From assembly GCA_937876275.1 (NCBI GenBank), contig CALFIA010000355.1, positions 1-5,238 on the forward strand: a stretch of 5,238 bases of DNA, given 5' to 3'. Shown here piece by piece: positions 1 through 5,214 of this stretch. This DNA is from an uncultured Actinomycetes bacterium (GTDB lineage Bacteria > Actinomycetota > Actinomycetes > S36-B12). The notes beneath the pieces are model-generated. The model made no database searches. It had not been told where the DNA came from and saw only the letters and a program-made list of their open reading frames with translations. A program made the position numbers and the translations under genes. Each line of letters starts with the position of its first letter. Within the stretch, counting starts at the first letter, position 1.

Positions 1-27
1 TTTCCCTACACGACGCTCTTCCGATCT
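1..27 (+). other. Illumina TruSeq adapter remnant (not genomic)
   Basis: These 27 bases are identical to the 3' end of the TruSeq universal adapter / read 1 primer, ending in the familiar GCTCTTCCGATCT. They are a library artefact left at a contig end. In frame 1 they have no stop and read FPYTTLFRS, running directly into the gene that follows, so an automatic gene caller would give that gene a false N-terminus. Real sequence starts at about base 28. Confidence 0.97.
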
Positions 28-228
28 GCGTTGATCGCTCTCGACTCGATCATCCTCGTGTTCCAGCTCAACAAGCGGGCGAAGGAAGCCTTCCCGAATG
101 AGGCCGATCGCAAGGGCATCACGTTGTACGCACTCCTGCGCACGCTGCAGTTGCGTCGACTTCGCCTGCCTCCGCCCCGTGTGCGTCGCGGTGGCAAGCC
201 CGTGCTGCCCAAGGGTACGAAGAAGTAG
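28..228 (+). CDS. DUF3043-type membrane protein, C-terminal fragment (5' end missing)
   Basis: This is the last 66 codons of a longer gene cut by the contig end; the true start lies outside the window. The TTG at 31 should not be taken as a start. The visible part begins with the end of a hydrophobic stretch (LIALDSIILVF). A basic segment follows (NKRAKEAFPNEADRKG), then a tail with YALLRTLQLRRLRLPPPRVRRGG. From memory, that tail, with its LQ(L/I)RRLRLPxPxVxRG pattern, is the typical C-terminus of actinobacterial DUF3043 proteins, which are integral membrane proteins of about 200 residues and unknown function. The final KPVLPKGTKK is a basic extension. The stop codon touches the stop of the convergent gene at 229. 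Identification rests on recalled family similarity, so it is good but not certain. No role can be given. Confidence 0.7.
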   Translation, partial: ALIALDSIILVFQLNKRAKEAFPNEADRKGITLYALLRTLQLRRLRLPPPRVRRGGKPVLPKGTKK

Positions 229-432
229 CTACCCGGCAGAAAGACCCATCGGCCCGTAGACCACTCGGTCACCTTCGAGCAGGCTCACCGAGTCAGCGCC
301 CGAGGCGAGCAGGGATGACCAACTCTCCCCCATCCACGCCTCGGCATCCGCCTGAGTCGGGAATTCGGTGTGAGCCTCGGCGATGCTGAGGTCTGTGCCA
401 TCAATTGCGTGGCAAATCCAGGTGAAACCCAT
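229..432 (-). CDS. small conserved actinobacterial hypothetical protein
   Basis: A 67-residue soluble protein with no signal peptide or membrane segment. The pattern FPTQADAEAWMGESWSSLL, then ADSVSLLEGDRVVYGPMGL, matches a small actinobacterial family I recall only as hypothetical; the conserved features are FP(T/S)QxDAExW, GE(S/T)W and VYGPM. The N-terminus (FTWICHAIDGTDLS) looks like a short beta hairpin, and the protein is acidic. I chose the ATG at 432 because GGAAGG lies five bases upstream of it on the minus strand; the GTG at 435 is in frame and would add one residue but sits too close to that site. It faces away from the B12-regulated operon and converges on the DUF3043-like gene, so its context suggests no part in cobalamin uptake. 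Function unknown. Confidence 0.72.
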   Translation of the reverse strand: MGFTWICHAIDGTDLSIAEAHTEFPTQADAEAWMGESWSSLLASGADSVSLLEGDRVVYGPMGLSAG

Positions 433-453
433 CACTTCCTTCCGTCCTGCGCT

Positions 454-476
454 CTACAGGCCCACGCCCACTGTAG
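454..476. repeat. perfect inverted repeat CTACAG-N11-CTGTAG in the divergent promoter region
   Basis: Arms at 454-459 and 471-476 are exact reverse complements, separated by an 11-base C-rich spacer. The repeat lies between the start of the minus-strand hypothetical gene and the B12 riboswitch, where promoters for both directions must sit. The arms also contain -10-like hexamers: TAGGGT at 474-479 on plus, and TACAGT at 475-470 on minus. No convincing -35 box accompanies either. It could be an operator, a promoter with chance symmetry, or the foot of an RNA hairpin. Confidence 0.3.
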
Positions 477-649
477 GGTTCAGGGACAACTGAATCGACG
501 TATTCGAGATCCAGGGAAAGTCCGGTGAGATTCCGGCGCTGTCCCGCAACCGTGATCCCTCAGTGAGGGCGAGTCGGAGCACCTGGCGAGTACGAGCGGC
601 TCTATCCGTCGAGGTAACGGGACGAGTCAGGTCTTTCCTGAATTGTCCC
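477..649 (+). promoter_or_regulatory. cobalamin (B12) riboswitch
   Basis: Core motifs occur in the expected order. GGGAAA is at 514-519. A CCGG...CCGG hairpin with a TGAGATT loop spans 522-536, matching the family's GGTGnnA-TCC element. The highly conserved CTGTCCCGCAAC is at 539-550, and a peripheral CCCTC/GAGGG hairpin at 557-569. A near-consensus B12 box, AGTCGGAGCACCTGGC, is at 572-587. Closing helices are visible: 499-506 pairs with 587-594 (8 bp, one G-U), and 511-515 can pair with 582-586, although GGGA there could instead pair with TCCC at 542-545. A CAGG-TCTTT-CCTG hairpin at 628-640 is placed like P13, and its loop can pair with GAGA at 527-530 in the L5 loop. Outer boundaries are approximate. 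The element precedes the secreted-protein gene at 735 and should control the whole operon in response to intracellular cobalamin; family precedent is repression when the ligand is bound. Confidence 0.92.
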
Positions 650-673
650 TCCGTGCACATGTGCCGGGGGGAT
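645..673 (+). terminator. candidate riboswitch-controlled intrinsic terminator
   Basis: Arms 645-653 and 665-673 form nine pairs including two G-U pairs. They continue, across a bulged T at 654, into GCA/TGC (655-657 and 662-664) around a CATG loop. The 3' arm is CGGGGGGA and is followed by TTCTGTTTT (673-681), an imperfect U tract. The hairpin lies between the B12 aptamer and the first gene, the expected place for an expression platform. Its 5' arm overlaps bases that can also pair upstream (619-623 or 482-489), so it looks switchable. The U tract is interrupted by C and G, so termination could be weak. Confidence 0.5.
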
Positions 674-689
674 TCTGTTTTCACAGGAC

Positions 690-729
690 TCCTGCAGTGT
701 TCACTAACCGCTCCATGAGAAATGCAGGA
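690..729 (+). promoter_or_regulatory. Shine-Dalgarno-masking helix before the first operon gene
   Basis: TCCTGCA at 690-696 is the exact reverse complement of TGCAGGA at 723-729. The latter contains AGGA (726-729), the ribosome binding site five bases before the ATG at 735. The 7-bp helix, with a 26-base loop, would hide that site. CAGGA at 684-688 could compete by pairing with TCCTG at 636-640 or by folding locally with 690-694. This suggests translational control by the riboswitch in addition to, or instead of, termination. Confidence 0.5.
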
Positions 730-734
730 ATTAC

Positions 735-1796
735 ATGAATCGCACCACCCGCACTATTGCCGCCGCAGCAGCCATCGCGATCACCGCGCTGGGCCTCGCA
801 TCACCGGCCCATGCCGCAGGCACTACCGGGCTCTACGGCTCTGCTGATCCAAGCTTCGATGGCGTGTACCGCCAGTCGCTCGCAATCATTGGCCTCACCT
901 CCAATGGAGTGAAGCCTTCCCCCGCGGCGATCACGTGGCTCATCAGCCAGCAATGCAAGGACGGCAGCTTCCAGCAGTTCCGCGCCGACACTTCAAAGCC
1001 CTGCGATCCGGTCGATGCCGCGAATGGCACAGGCCCGGACTCCAACGCCACGTCGCTCGCAGTTCTCGCACTGATGTCGATCGACAACACCAATCTCGCT
1101 TCGTCTGCACTGATCTCCAAGGCAGTGAACGCTGCTGATGCCGCCGGACTGTGGCTCAGCAAGAACCAGCATTCAGATGGCGGCTGGGCCTACTTCGCGG
1201 GATCACCATCCGACTCCAACTCAACCGGACTGGCACTTGCGGCACTCGGCACTCAGGCTCCTAATCGCCAGCAGCCGAATATCGTCAAGGGCACCACGTT
1301 CCTCGCCTCGCTGATTACGCCGTGCGGCAGTGCCGACGGTGGTGCGCTCGTGTACCAAAAGGGCAGCAAGCCCGATGCTCTCTCGAGTGCGCAGGGTCTG
1401 TACGGACTCGTCGGCAGCGTTCCGGTTCTCGCAGCCCGCAAGCTCGGCCCGGCACCTAAGTGCGCAGGAAAGCCGGCGAACAAGACCGCCAGTTATCTGA
1501 CGTCGAAGCTCACGAGCACAGGAACCCTGACTTCGTCATTTGGTGACGGTCCCGACTATGCGACTACTGCAACTGCGGTAATCGACCTTGCCGCGGCGGG
1601 CGTATCCAAGTCAGCCGTGATGAAGAGCACTAGCGCGTTGAAGTCAGCCGCTGCCGCCTTCGCCACTCCCGCCTCGGGTGCGAATGCCGCAGCACTTGGC
1701 CTGCTGCTCTCCGTCTCGAAGGCCACCGGCACGAACCCGAAGTCATTCGGTGGCCTCGACCTCGTCTCAACCCTTCAGAAGAGCGAGCAGAAGTAA
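735..1796 (+). CDS. secreted prenyltransferase/squalene-oxidase-repeat (alpha/alpha barrel) protein, probable corrinoid-uptake accessory
   Basis: 353 residues with a clear Sec signal peptide: basic MNRTTR, a hydrophobic core, and AHA-type cleavage after about residue 27. There is no lipobox, LPXTG or C-terminal membrane helix, so the product should be released or held by a partner. The mature part carries degenerate terpene-cyclase-type repeats: WLISQQCKDGSF at 68-79, then DSNATSLAVLAL; WLSKNQHSDGGW at 140-151, then DSNSTGLALAAL; DGG at 201-203; and DYATTATAVIDLAAAG at 274-289. No catalytic DxDD motif is seen, so binding is likelier than catalysis. Four cysteines (74, 90, 197, 243) could form two disulfides. 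The same fold class forms the alpha domain of intrinsic factor and transcobalamin. The ATG at 735 has AGGA five bases upstream. As first gene under the B12 riboswitch, it overlaps the next gene by one base (TAATG). Corrinoid binding is inferred, not shown. Confidence 0.88.
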   Translation: MNRTTRTIAAAAAIAITALGLASPAHAAGTTGLYGSADPSFDGVYRQSLAIIGLTSNGVKPSPAAITWLISQQCKDGSFQQFRADTSKPCDPVDAANGTGPDSNATSLAVLALMSIDNTNLASSALISKAVNAADAAGLWLSKNQHSDGGWAYFAGSPSDSNSTGLALAALGTQAPNRQQPNIVKGTTFLASLITPCGSADGGALVYQKGSKPDALSSAQGLYGLVGSVPVLAARKLGPAPKCAGKPANKTASYLTSKLTSTGTLTSSFGDGPDYATTATAVIDLAAAGVSKSAVMKSTSALKSAAAAFATPASGANAAALGLLLSVSKATGTNPKSFGGLDLVSTLQKSEQK

Positions 1797-2458
1797 TGCG
1801 CCCGGCTCGCGCGGCGGCAGCGCTCATCGGCATCGCGATCCTCGCGATGACCGCGATCGCCCCTGCCGCGCGGGCAGAGACCGCGTATCGCTACTGGACG
1901 TATTGGCAGGGCAATGCGAGTGCATGGCAGTTCGGCACTCAGGGTCCGGCGACAAGCAATCCCGCTGACGGAGCCGTCGAGGGCTGGCGATTCGGCATTT
2001 CCGGTGCAGCAGGCAGCACCGACAGCCAGCCATCTATCAACCCCGGCACGGCTTTCCAGGATCTCTGCGGATCCACTCCCGCGATCTCGGGCAAGAAGCG
2101 CGTCGCACTCGTCGTCGATCCCGGCTACGCATCTGAAGCTCCCGACGGCGAGAAGCCGATTGAGGCGCTGAGCACCTGTGTCGTAACCGATGCAGATGCA
2201 AGTGGCTACGACATCCTGCGCTCGCAGCTCACGGTGCGCGTTGAGGGCGGCATTGTCTGCGGCATCGGCGACTATCCGGCCTTCGAATGCGCACCCGTCG
2301 TCGAGGTGAGTGAACCCTCGACCAAGCCGGCTAGCGCTGCCGTGAATGAGCGCCCGTCCAAGGACAGTCTCACCTCTTTCGGCTCGATCTCACTGACGGT
2401 CCTCGTCGTGATCTTCGGCATCGGCCTGGGAATCGCCCTGTGGTGGAGACGCAAGTGA
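1796..2458 (+). CDS. SCO2322-like membrane-anchored extracellular protein
   Basis: 220 residues. A signal peptide (residues 1-27, ending ARA) is followed by an extracellular domain of about 140 residues, a Ser/Pro/Lys-rich stalk (about 171-192), one membrane helix (about 197-216) and a short cytoplasmic WWRRK end: a type I topology. The domain starts with an aromatic YRYWTYWQG, then WQFGTQGPATSNPADGAVEGWRF, and later KKRVALVVDPG. These match my memory of the actinobacterial SCO2322 family, known as secreted proteins beside ECF transporter genes and without an assigned function. Four cysteines (91, 128, 155, 165) may form two disulfides. The start overlaps the previous stop by one base and no strong ribosome binding site is visible, so translation is probably coupled. 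It may tether the secreted barrel protein or pass ligand to the transporter; this is inference. I see no clear DUF4430 (transcobalamin beta-like) signature. Confidence 0.85.
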   Translation: MRPARAAAALIGIAILAMTAIAPAARAETAYRYWTYWQGNASAWQFGTQGPATSNPADGAVEGWRFGISGAAGSTDSQPSINPGTAFQDLCGSTPAISGKKRVALVVDPGYASEAPDGEKPIEALSTCVVTDADASGYDILRSQLTVRVEGGIVCGIGDYPAFECAPVVEVSEPSTKPASAAVNERPSKDSLTSFGSISLTVLVVIFGIGLGIALWWRRK

Positions 2459-3594
2459 GCGATCAGCGATTCGCCCTCGGTGCTGCCGCCATCCCGCGGT
2501 GGCTGCACCCCGGCGCATGGTGGGTCTGGGCACTTGGCCTTGCTGCGGCCGCGAGTCGCACCACGAATCCGCTGCTGCTCATCTTGATCGTCTGCTGCGC
2601 GGCGATCGTGGTGTCAGCGCGCAAGCCAGATGCGCCCTGGGCCCGCTCGTTCGTCTTCTTCCTTCGCCTCGGCGTGGTCATCATCATCGTGCGAGTGCTG
2701 GCACAGTTGCTCTTCGGTGCAGCGCTTGGCACCACCGTGATCCTCGATGCCCCCGGCATCGCCCTTCCCGACTGGTTCGCCGGCGTGCGCCTGGGCGGTG
2801 CGATCACTCTCGAGAGCCTGCTGTTCGCGCTTTTCGACGGCATGCGCCTGGCCACGATCATCGCCTGCGTCGGCGCCGCAAACTCGCTCGCATCACCGAG
2901 TCGACTGCTGAAGTCGGTTCCGGCAGCGCTCTACGAGGTCGGCGTCAGTGTCGTGGTCGCGCTGACCTTTGCCCCTCAACTCGTCAGTGACATCTCGCGC
3001 GTGCGCACTTCTCGCCGCCTGCGTGGCCGCACCACGCATGGTGTGCGCGCGATCGCCGGCTCCACCGTTCCCGTGTTCGAGGGTGCGCTCGAGCGTTCCG
3101 TGCTGCTCGCTGCGGCGATGGACTCACGCGGTTACGGTCGCACCGCGGGTATCAACCCTGCTGCGCGCAAAGTCGCCTCGACCTTCTTGCTCCTTGGCCT
3201 GATTGCCGCGTGCATCGGCACCTACGCCCTTGTCTCTGCAGGATCACCGGCACTCCTTGGGCTCCCGCTCCTGGCGGCCGGCATCGTCGTGAGCATTCTC
3301 GGCATCACCATGGCCGCACGTCGTTCAGTGCGCACGCGCTATCGCCCCGATCCGTGGTGGCTCGCGGAATGGCTCGTAGCCGCGTCAGGGGTGGTCGCAG
3401 CAGGAGTGTTCGTCTGGGCGGCGTGGTCGCACCTCCTCGGCATCACGACACCCACCGACCCTGCTCAGTGGCCCGTACTTCCCCTCGCACCCGTGCTCGC
3501 CTTGGCACTCGCCTGCACTCCGGCCATCACTGCGCCCCGACTTCCTCAGTCGTTACGACCCGTGCACGAGCGAGAGAAGGCGGCGATCGCATGA
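2455..3594 (+). CDS. ECF transporter T component (CbiQ/EcfT family)
   Basis: The integral membrane energy-coupling subunit that links the ATPase to the substrate-binding S component. Strong hydrophobic segments lie at about 39-55, 65-88, 162-175, 243-262, 265-287, 303-327 and 340-357, with weaker ones between. The two coupling-helix motifs that contact the ATPases are recognisable: SRRLRG at 186-191 (Ala-Arg-Gly-like) and AMDSRGYG at 221-228, the usual ARGYG-type sequence. At 379 residues it exceeds the usual 220-270, the surplus being extra membrane segments after the second motif. I prefer the GTG at 2455: it gives a GTGA overlap with the preceding stop, and GGAG (2445-2448) sits six bases upstream. 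The GTG at 2440 would add five residues but lies before that site. B12 or corrinoid specificity comes from the riboswitch and neighbours; by sequence alone a T component could serve cobalt or other vitamins. Confidence 0.88.
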   Translation: MSDQRFALGAAAIPRWLHPGAWWVWALGLAAAASRTTNPLLLILIVCCAAIVVSARKPDAPWARSFVFFLRLGVVIIIVRVLAQLLFGAALGTTVILDAPGIALPDWFAGVRLGGAITLESLLFALFDGMRLATIIACVGAANSLASPSRLLKSVPAALYEVGVSVVVALTFAPQLVSDISRVRTSRRLRGRTTHGVRAIAGSTVPVFEGALERSVLLAAAMDSRGYGRTAGINPAARKVASTFLLLGLIAACIGTYALVSAGSPALLGLPLLAAGIVVSILGITMAARRSVRTRYRPDPWWLAEWLVAASGVVAAGVFVWAAWSHLLGITTPTDPAQWPVLPLAPVLALALACTPAITAPRLPQSLRPVHEREKAAIA

Positions 3595-5213
3595 TCGAGT
3601 TCGAGAACGTCACCATCACCTACGACGGGTCCGACGTACCCGTGCTCACGCACGCCACGGTCTCCATCCCGGAGGGCGAGCTCGTACTCGTCGTCGGTCG
3701 CACCGGCAGTGGAAAGACCACATTCCTACGCGCGATCAACGGCCTCGTGCCCCACTTCACCGGTGGCACGCTCTCCGGTCGCGTCAGCATCGACGGCCGC
3801 GACACCGCTACACACCCACCTCGCGAACTAGCCGATCTCGTAGGCATCGTTCCCCAGGATCCAATGAGCGGATTCGTCACCGACACCGTCGAGGACGAAC
3901 TTGCCTACGGCATGGAATGCCTGGGTATTGCGCCAGAGGTCATGCGCCGCAGAGTCGAGGAAACCCTCGACCTACTCGGCCTTGCCGATCTACGTCATCG
4001 CGCACTTCTCTCCCTCTCCGGCGGCCAGCGCCAGCGCGTGGCCATCGGCGCCGTGCTCACCTCGCACCCCAAGGTGCTCGTGCTGGACGAGCCGACGTCG
4101 GCACTTGACCCCGGCGCTGCCGAGGAAGTCCTGGCCGCTCTGCAGCGCCTGGTGCACGACCTCGGTATCACCGTCGTACTCGCCGAGCATCGACTCGAAC
4201 GCGTCGTGCAGTACGCCGATCGGATGATCGTCATACCCGGCGCAGGTGAGCCACTCGTCTTCGGAACTCCTGCAGACGTCATGCGTCTTGCACCAATCGC
4301 GCCGCCAGTAGTCGAACTCGGTCGCTTGGCCGGCTGGAGCCCGCTGCCACTCTCGGTCCGCGATGCACGGCGAGCCGCTGGCCCACTTCGAGATCTGCTG
4401 ATCGGCCGCACTCCGCCGCTGCGAGTGATCGATGGCGCCCAATCACGAGAAGAACTTGCCGCCACCGAGAACCTTGTCGTGCGTTACGGCACTTTCACGG
4501 CCTTGCGCGGAGTCACGACCACCATTCGACGCGGAGAGATCGTGGCTCTCATGGGACGCAATGGTGCGGGCAAGTCAACGCTGCTCTCCTCACTTGTCGG
4601 ATTGCGAAGCACCACCACGGGCGCGGTATCGACGAGCGGCCATGATCCGCGCACTCTCAAGCCGCGCGAGCTCGTGCACTCCGTTGGTCTCGTTCCCCAA
4701 GATCCAGGTGACCTCCTCGAGGCCACGAGCGTGGCCGATGAGTGCCGTGCTGCCGATCACGATGCCGACGCCGAGCCCGGCACCACGCGTGCGCTGCTCG
4801 CCCTGCTCGCACCCGATGTGCATGACGGCACCCACCCTCGCGATCTCTCGGAAGGTCAAAGGCTCCTGCTCGCCCTCGCAGTGGTGCTTGCAGCGCGACC
4901 GCCGCTTCTGCTTCTCGACGAGCCGACGCGCGGTCTCGACTACCCCACCAAGTCACGGCTCGTCACGATTCTCAGCGATCTCGCTGACGCGGGACACGGA
5001 GTGGTGCTCGCCACTCACGACGTCGAGCTCGCAGCGGAAGTGGCCACTCGCGTTATGGTGATCGCCGATGGCGAGATCGTGGCTGATGGCCCGACCTCAG
5101 CTGTGCTCGTCTCCTCGCCGATGTTCGCACCACAGGTCGCAAAGGTTCTCGCCCCCGAGCCGTGGCTCACGGTCACCGATGTGGCATCAGCACTCGACGG
5201 CGAAGCTGTCTGA
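3591..5213 (+). CDS. fused double-ATPase ECF transporter subunit (CbiO/EcfA-A' type)
   Basis: 540 residues with two ABC ATPase domains in one chain, providing both nucleotide sites that power the importer at the inner membrane face. Domain 1 (about 2-240): Walker A GRTGSGKTT at 36-44, Q-loop Gln89 in VPQDP, signature LSGGQ at 142-146, Walker B VLVLDEP ending at 168, D-loop SALD, switch His200. Domain 2 (about 292-520): Walker A GRNGAGKST at 322-330, Q-loop Gln370, signature LSEGQ at 419-423, Walker B LLLLLDEP ending at 445, D-loop RGLD, switch His476. A linker of about 50 residues joins them. All catalytic residues are present in both halves, though domain 2 has a non-canonical signature and a shorter, acidic helical region (about 380-415). 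The ATG at 3591 overlaps the T-component stop (ATGA), with AGAAGG ten bases upstream. The open frame reaches back to 3210, but that part lies within the T-component gene and is not coding here. Confidence 0.93.
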   Translation: MIEFENVTITYDGSDVPVLTHATVSIPEGELVLVVGRTGSGKTTFLRAINGLVPHFTGGTLSGRVSIDGRDTATHPPRELADLVGIVPQDPMSGFVTDTVEDELAYGMECLGIAPEVMRRRVEETLDLLGLADLRHRALLSLSGGQRQRVAIGAVLTSHPKVLVLDEPTSALDPGAAEEVLAALQRLVHDLGITVVLAEHRLERVVQYADRMIVIPGAGEPLVFGTPADVMRLAPIAPPVVELGRLAGWSPLPLSVRDARRAAGPLRDLLIGRTPPLRVIDGAQSREELAATENLVVRYGTFTALRGVTTTIRRGEIVALMGRNGAGKSTLLSSLVGLRSTTTGAVSTSGHDPRTLKPRELVHSVGLVPQDPGDLLEATSVADECRAADHDADAEPGTTRALLALLAPDVHDGTHPRDLSEGQRLLLALAVVLAARPPLLLLDEPTRGLDYPTKSRLVTILSDLADAGHGVVLATHDVELAAEVATRVMVIADGEIVADGPTSAVLVSSPMFAPQVAKVLAPEPWLTVTDVASALDGEAV

Positions 5214-5214
5214 C

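Noticed and set aside
474..479. TAGGGT as the -10 box of the operon promoter
   Set aside because: The resulting transcript start near 486 would remove half of the 482-489 strand that pairs perfectly with 643-650, and no -35 box is visible at proper spacing. The promoter is left unassigned.
454..684. Minus-strand open frame of 76 codons across the leader region
   Set aside because: It lies antisense to the B12 riboswitch, whose conserved motifs explain the sequence; the translation has no family-like features.
833..1162. 109-codon minus-strand open frame inside the secreted-protein gene
   Set aside because: It is antisense to a gene with a signal peptide, repeats and a ribosome binding site; it has no ribosome binding site or recognisable motif of its own.
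735..1796. Calling the secreted protein an active prenyltransferase or squalene cyclase
   Set aside because: It is exported, shows no DxDD motif, and sits in a B12-controlled transport operon; only the repeat fold is supported.
3210..3590. Upstream extension of the ATPase reading frame
   Set aside because: The frame is open but overlaps the T-component gene, and its translation is Arg/His-rich low-complexity shadow sequence. The ABC domain begins exactly at the ATG at 3591 in an ATGA overlap.
3990..4465. Two long overlapping minus-strand frames within the ATPase gene
   Set aside because: Both run opposite the signature and Walker B motifs of the ATPase; antisense open frames are expected in high-GC coding DNA.
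2455..5213. Cobalt importer (CbiMNQO) instead of a corrinoid importer
   Set aside because: No CbiM or CbiN is present in the window, and the two extracytoplasmic proteins are not part of that system. B12 riboswitches can control cobalt importers, so the alternative is less likely but not excluded until the next gene is read.
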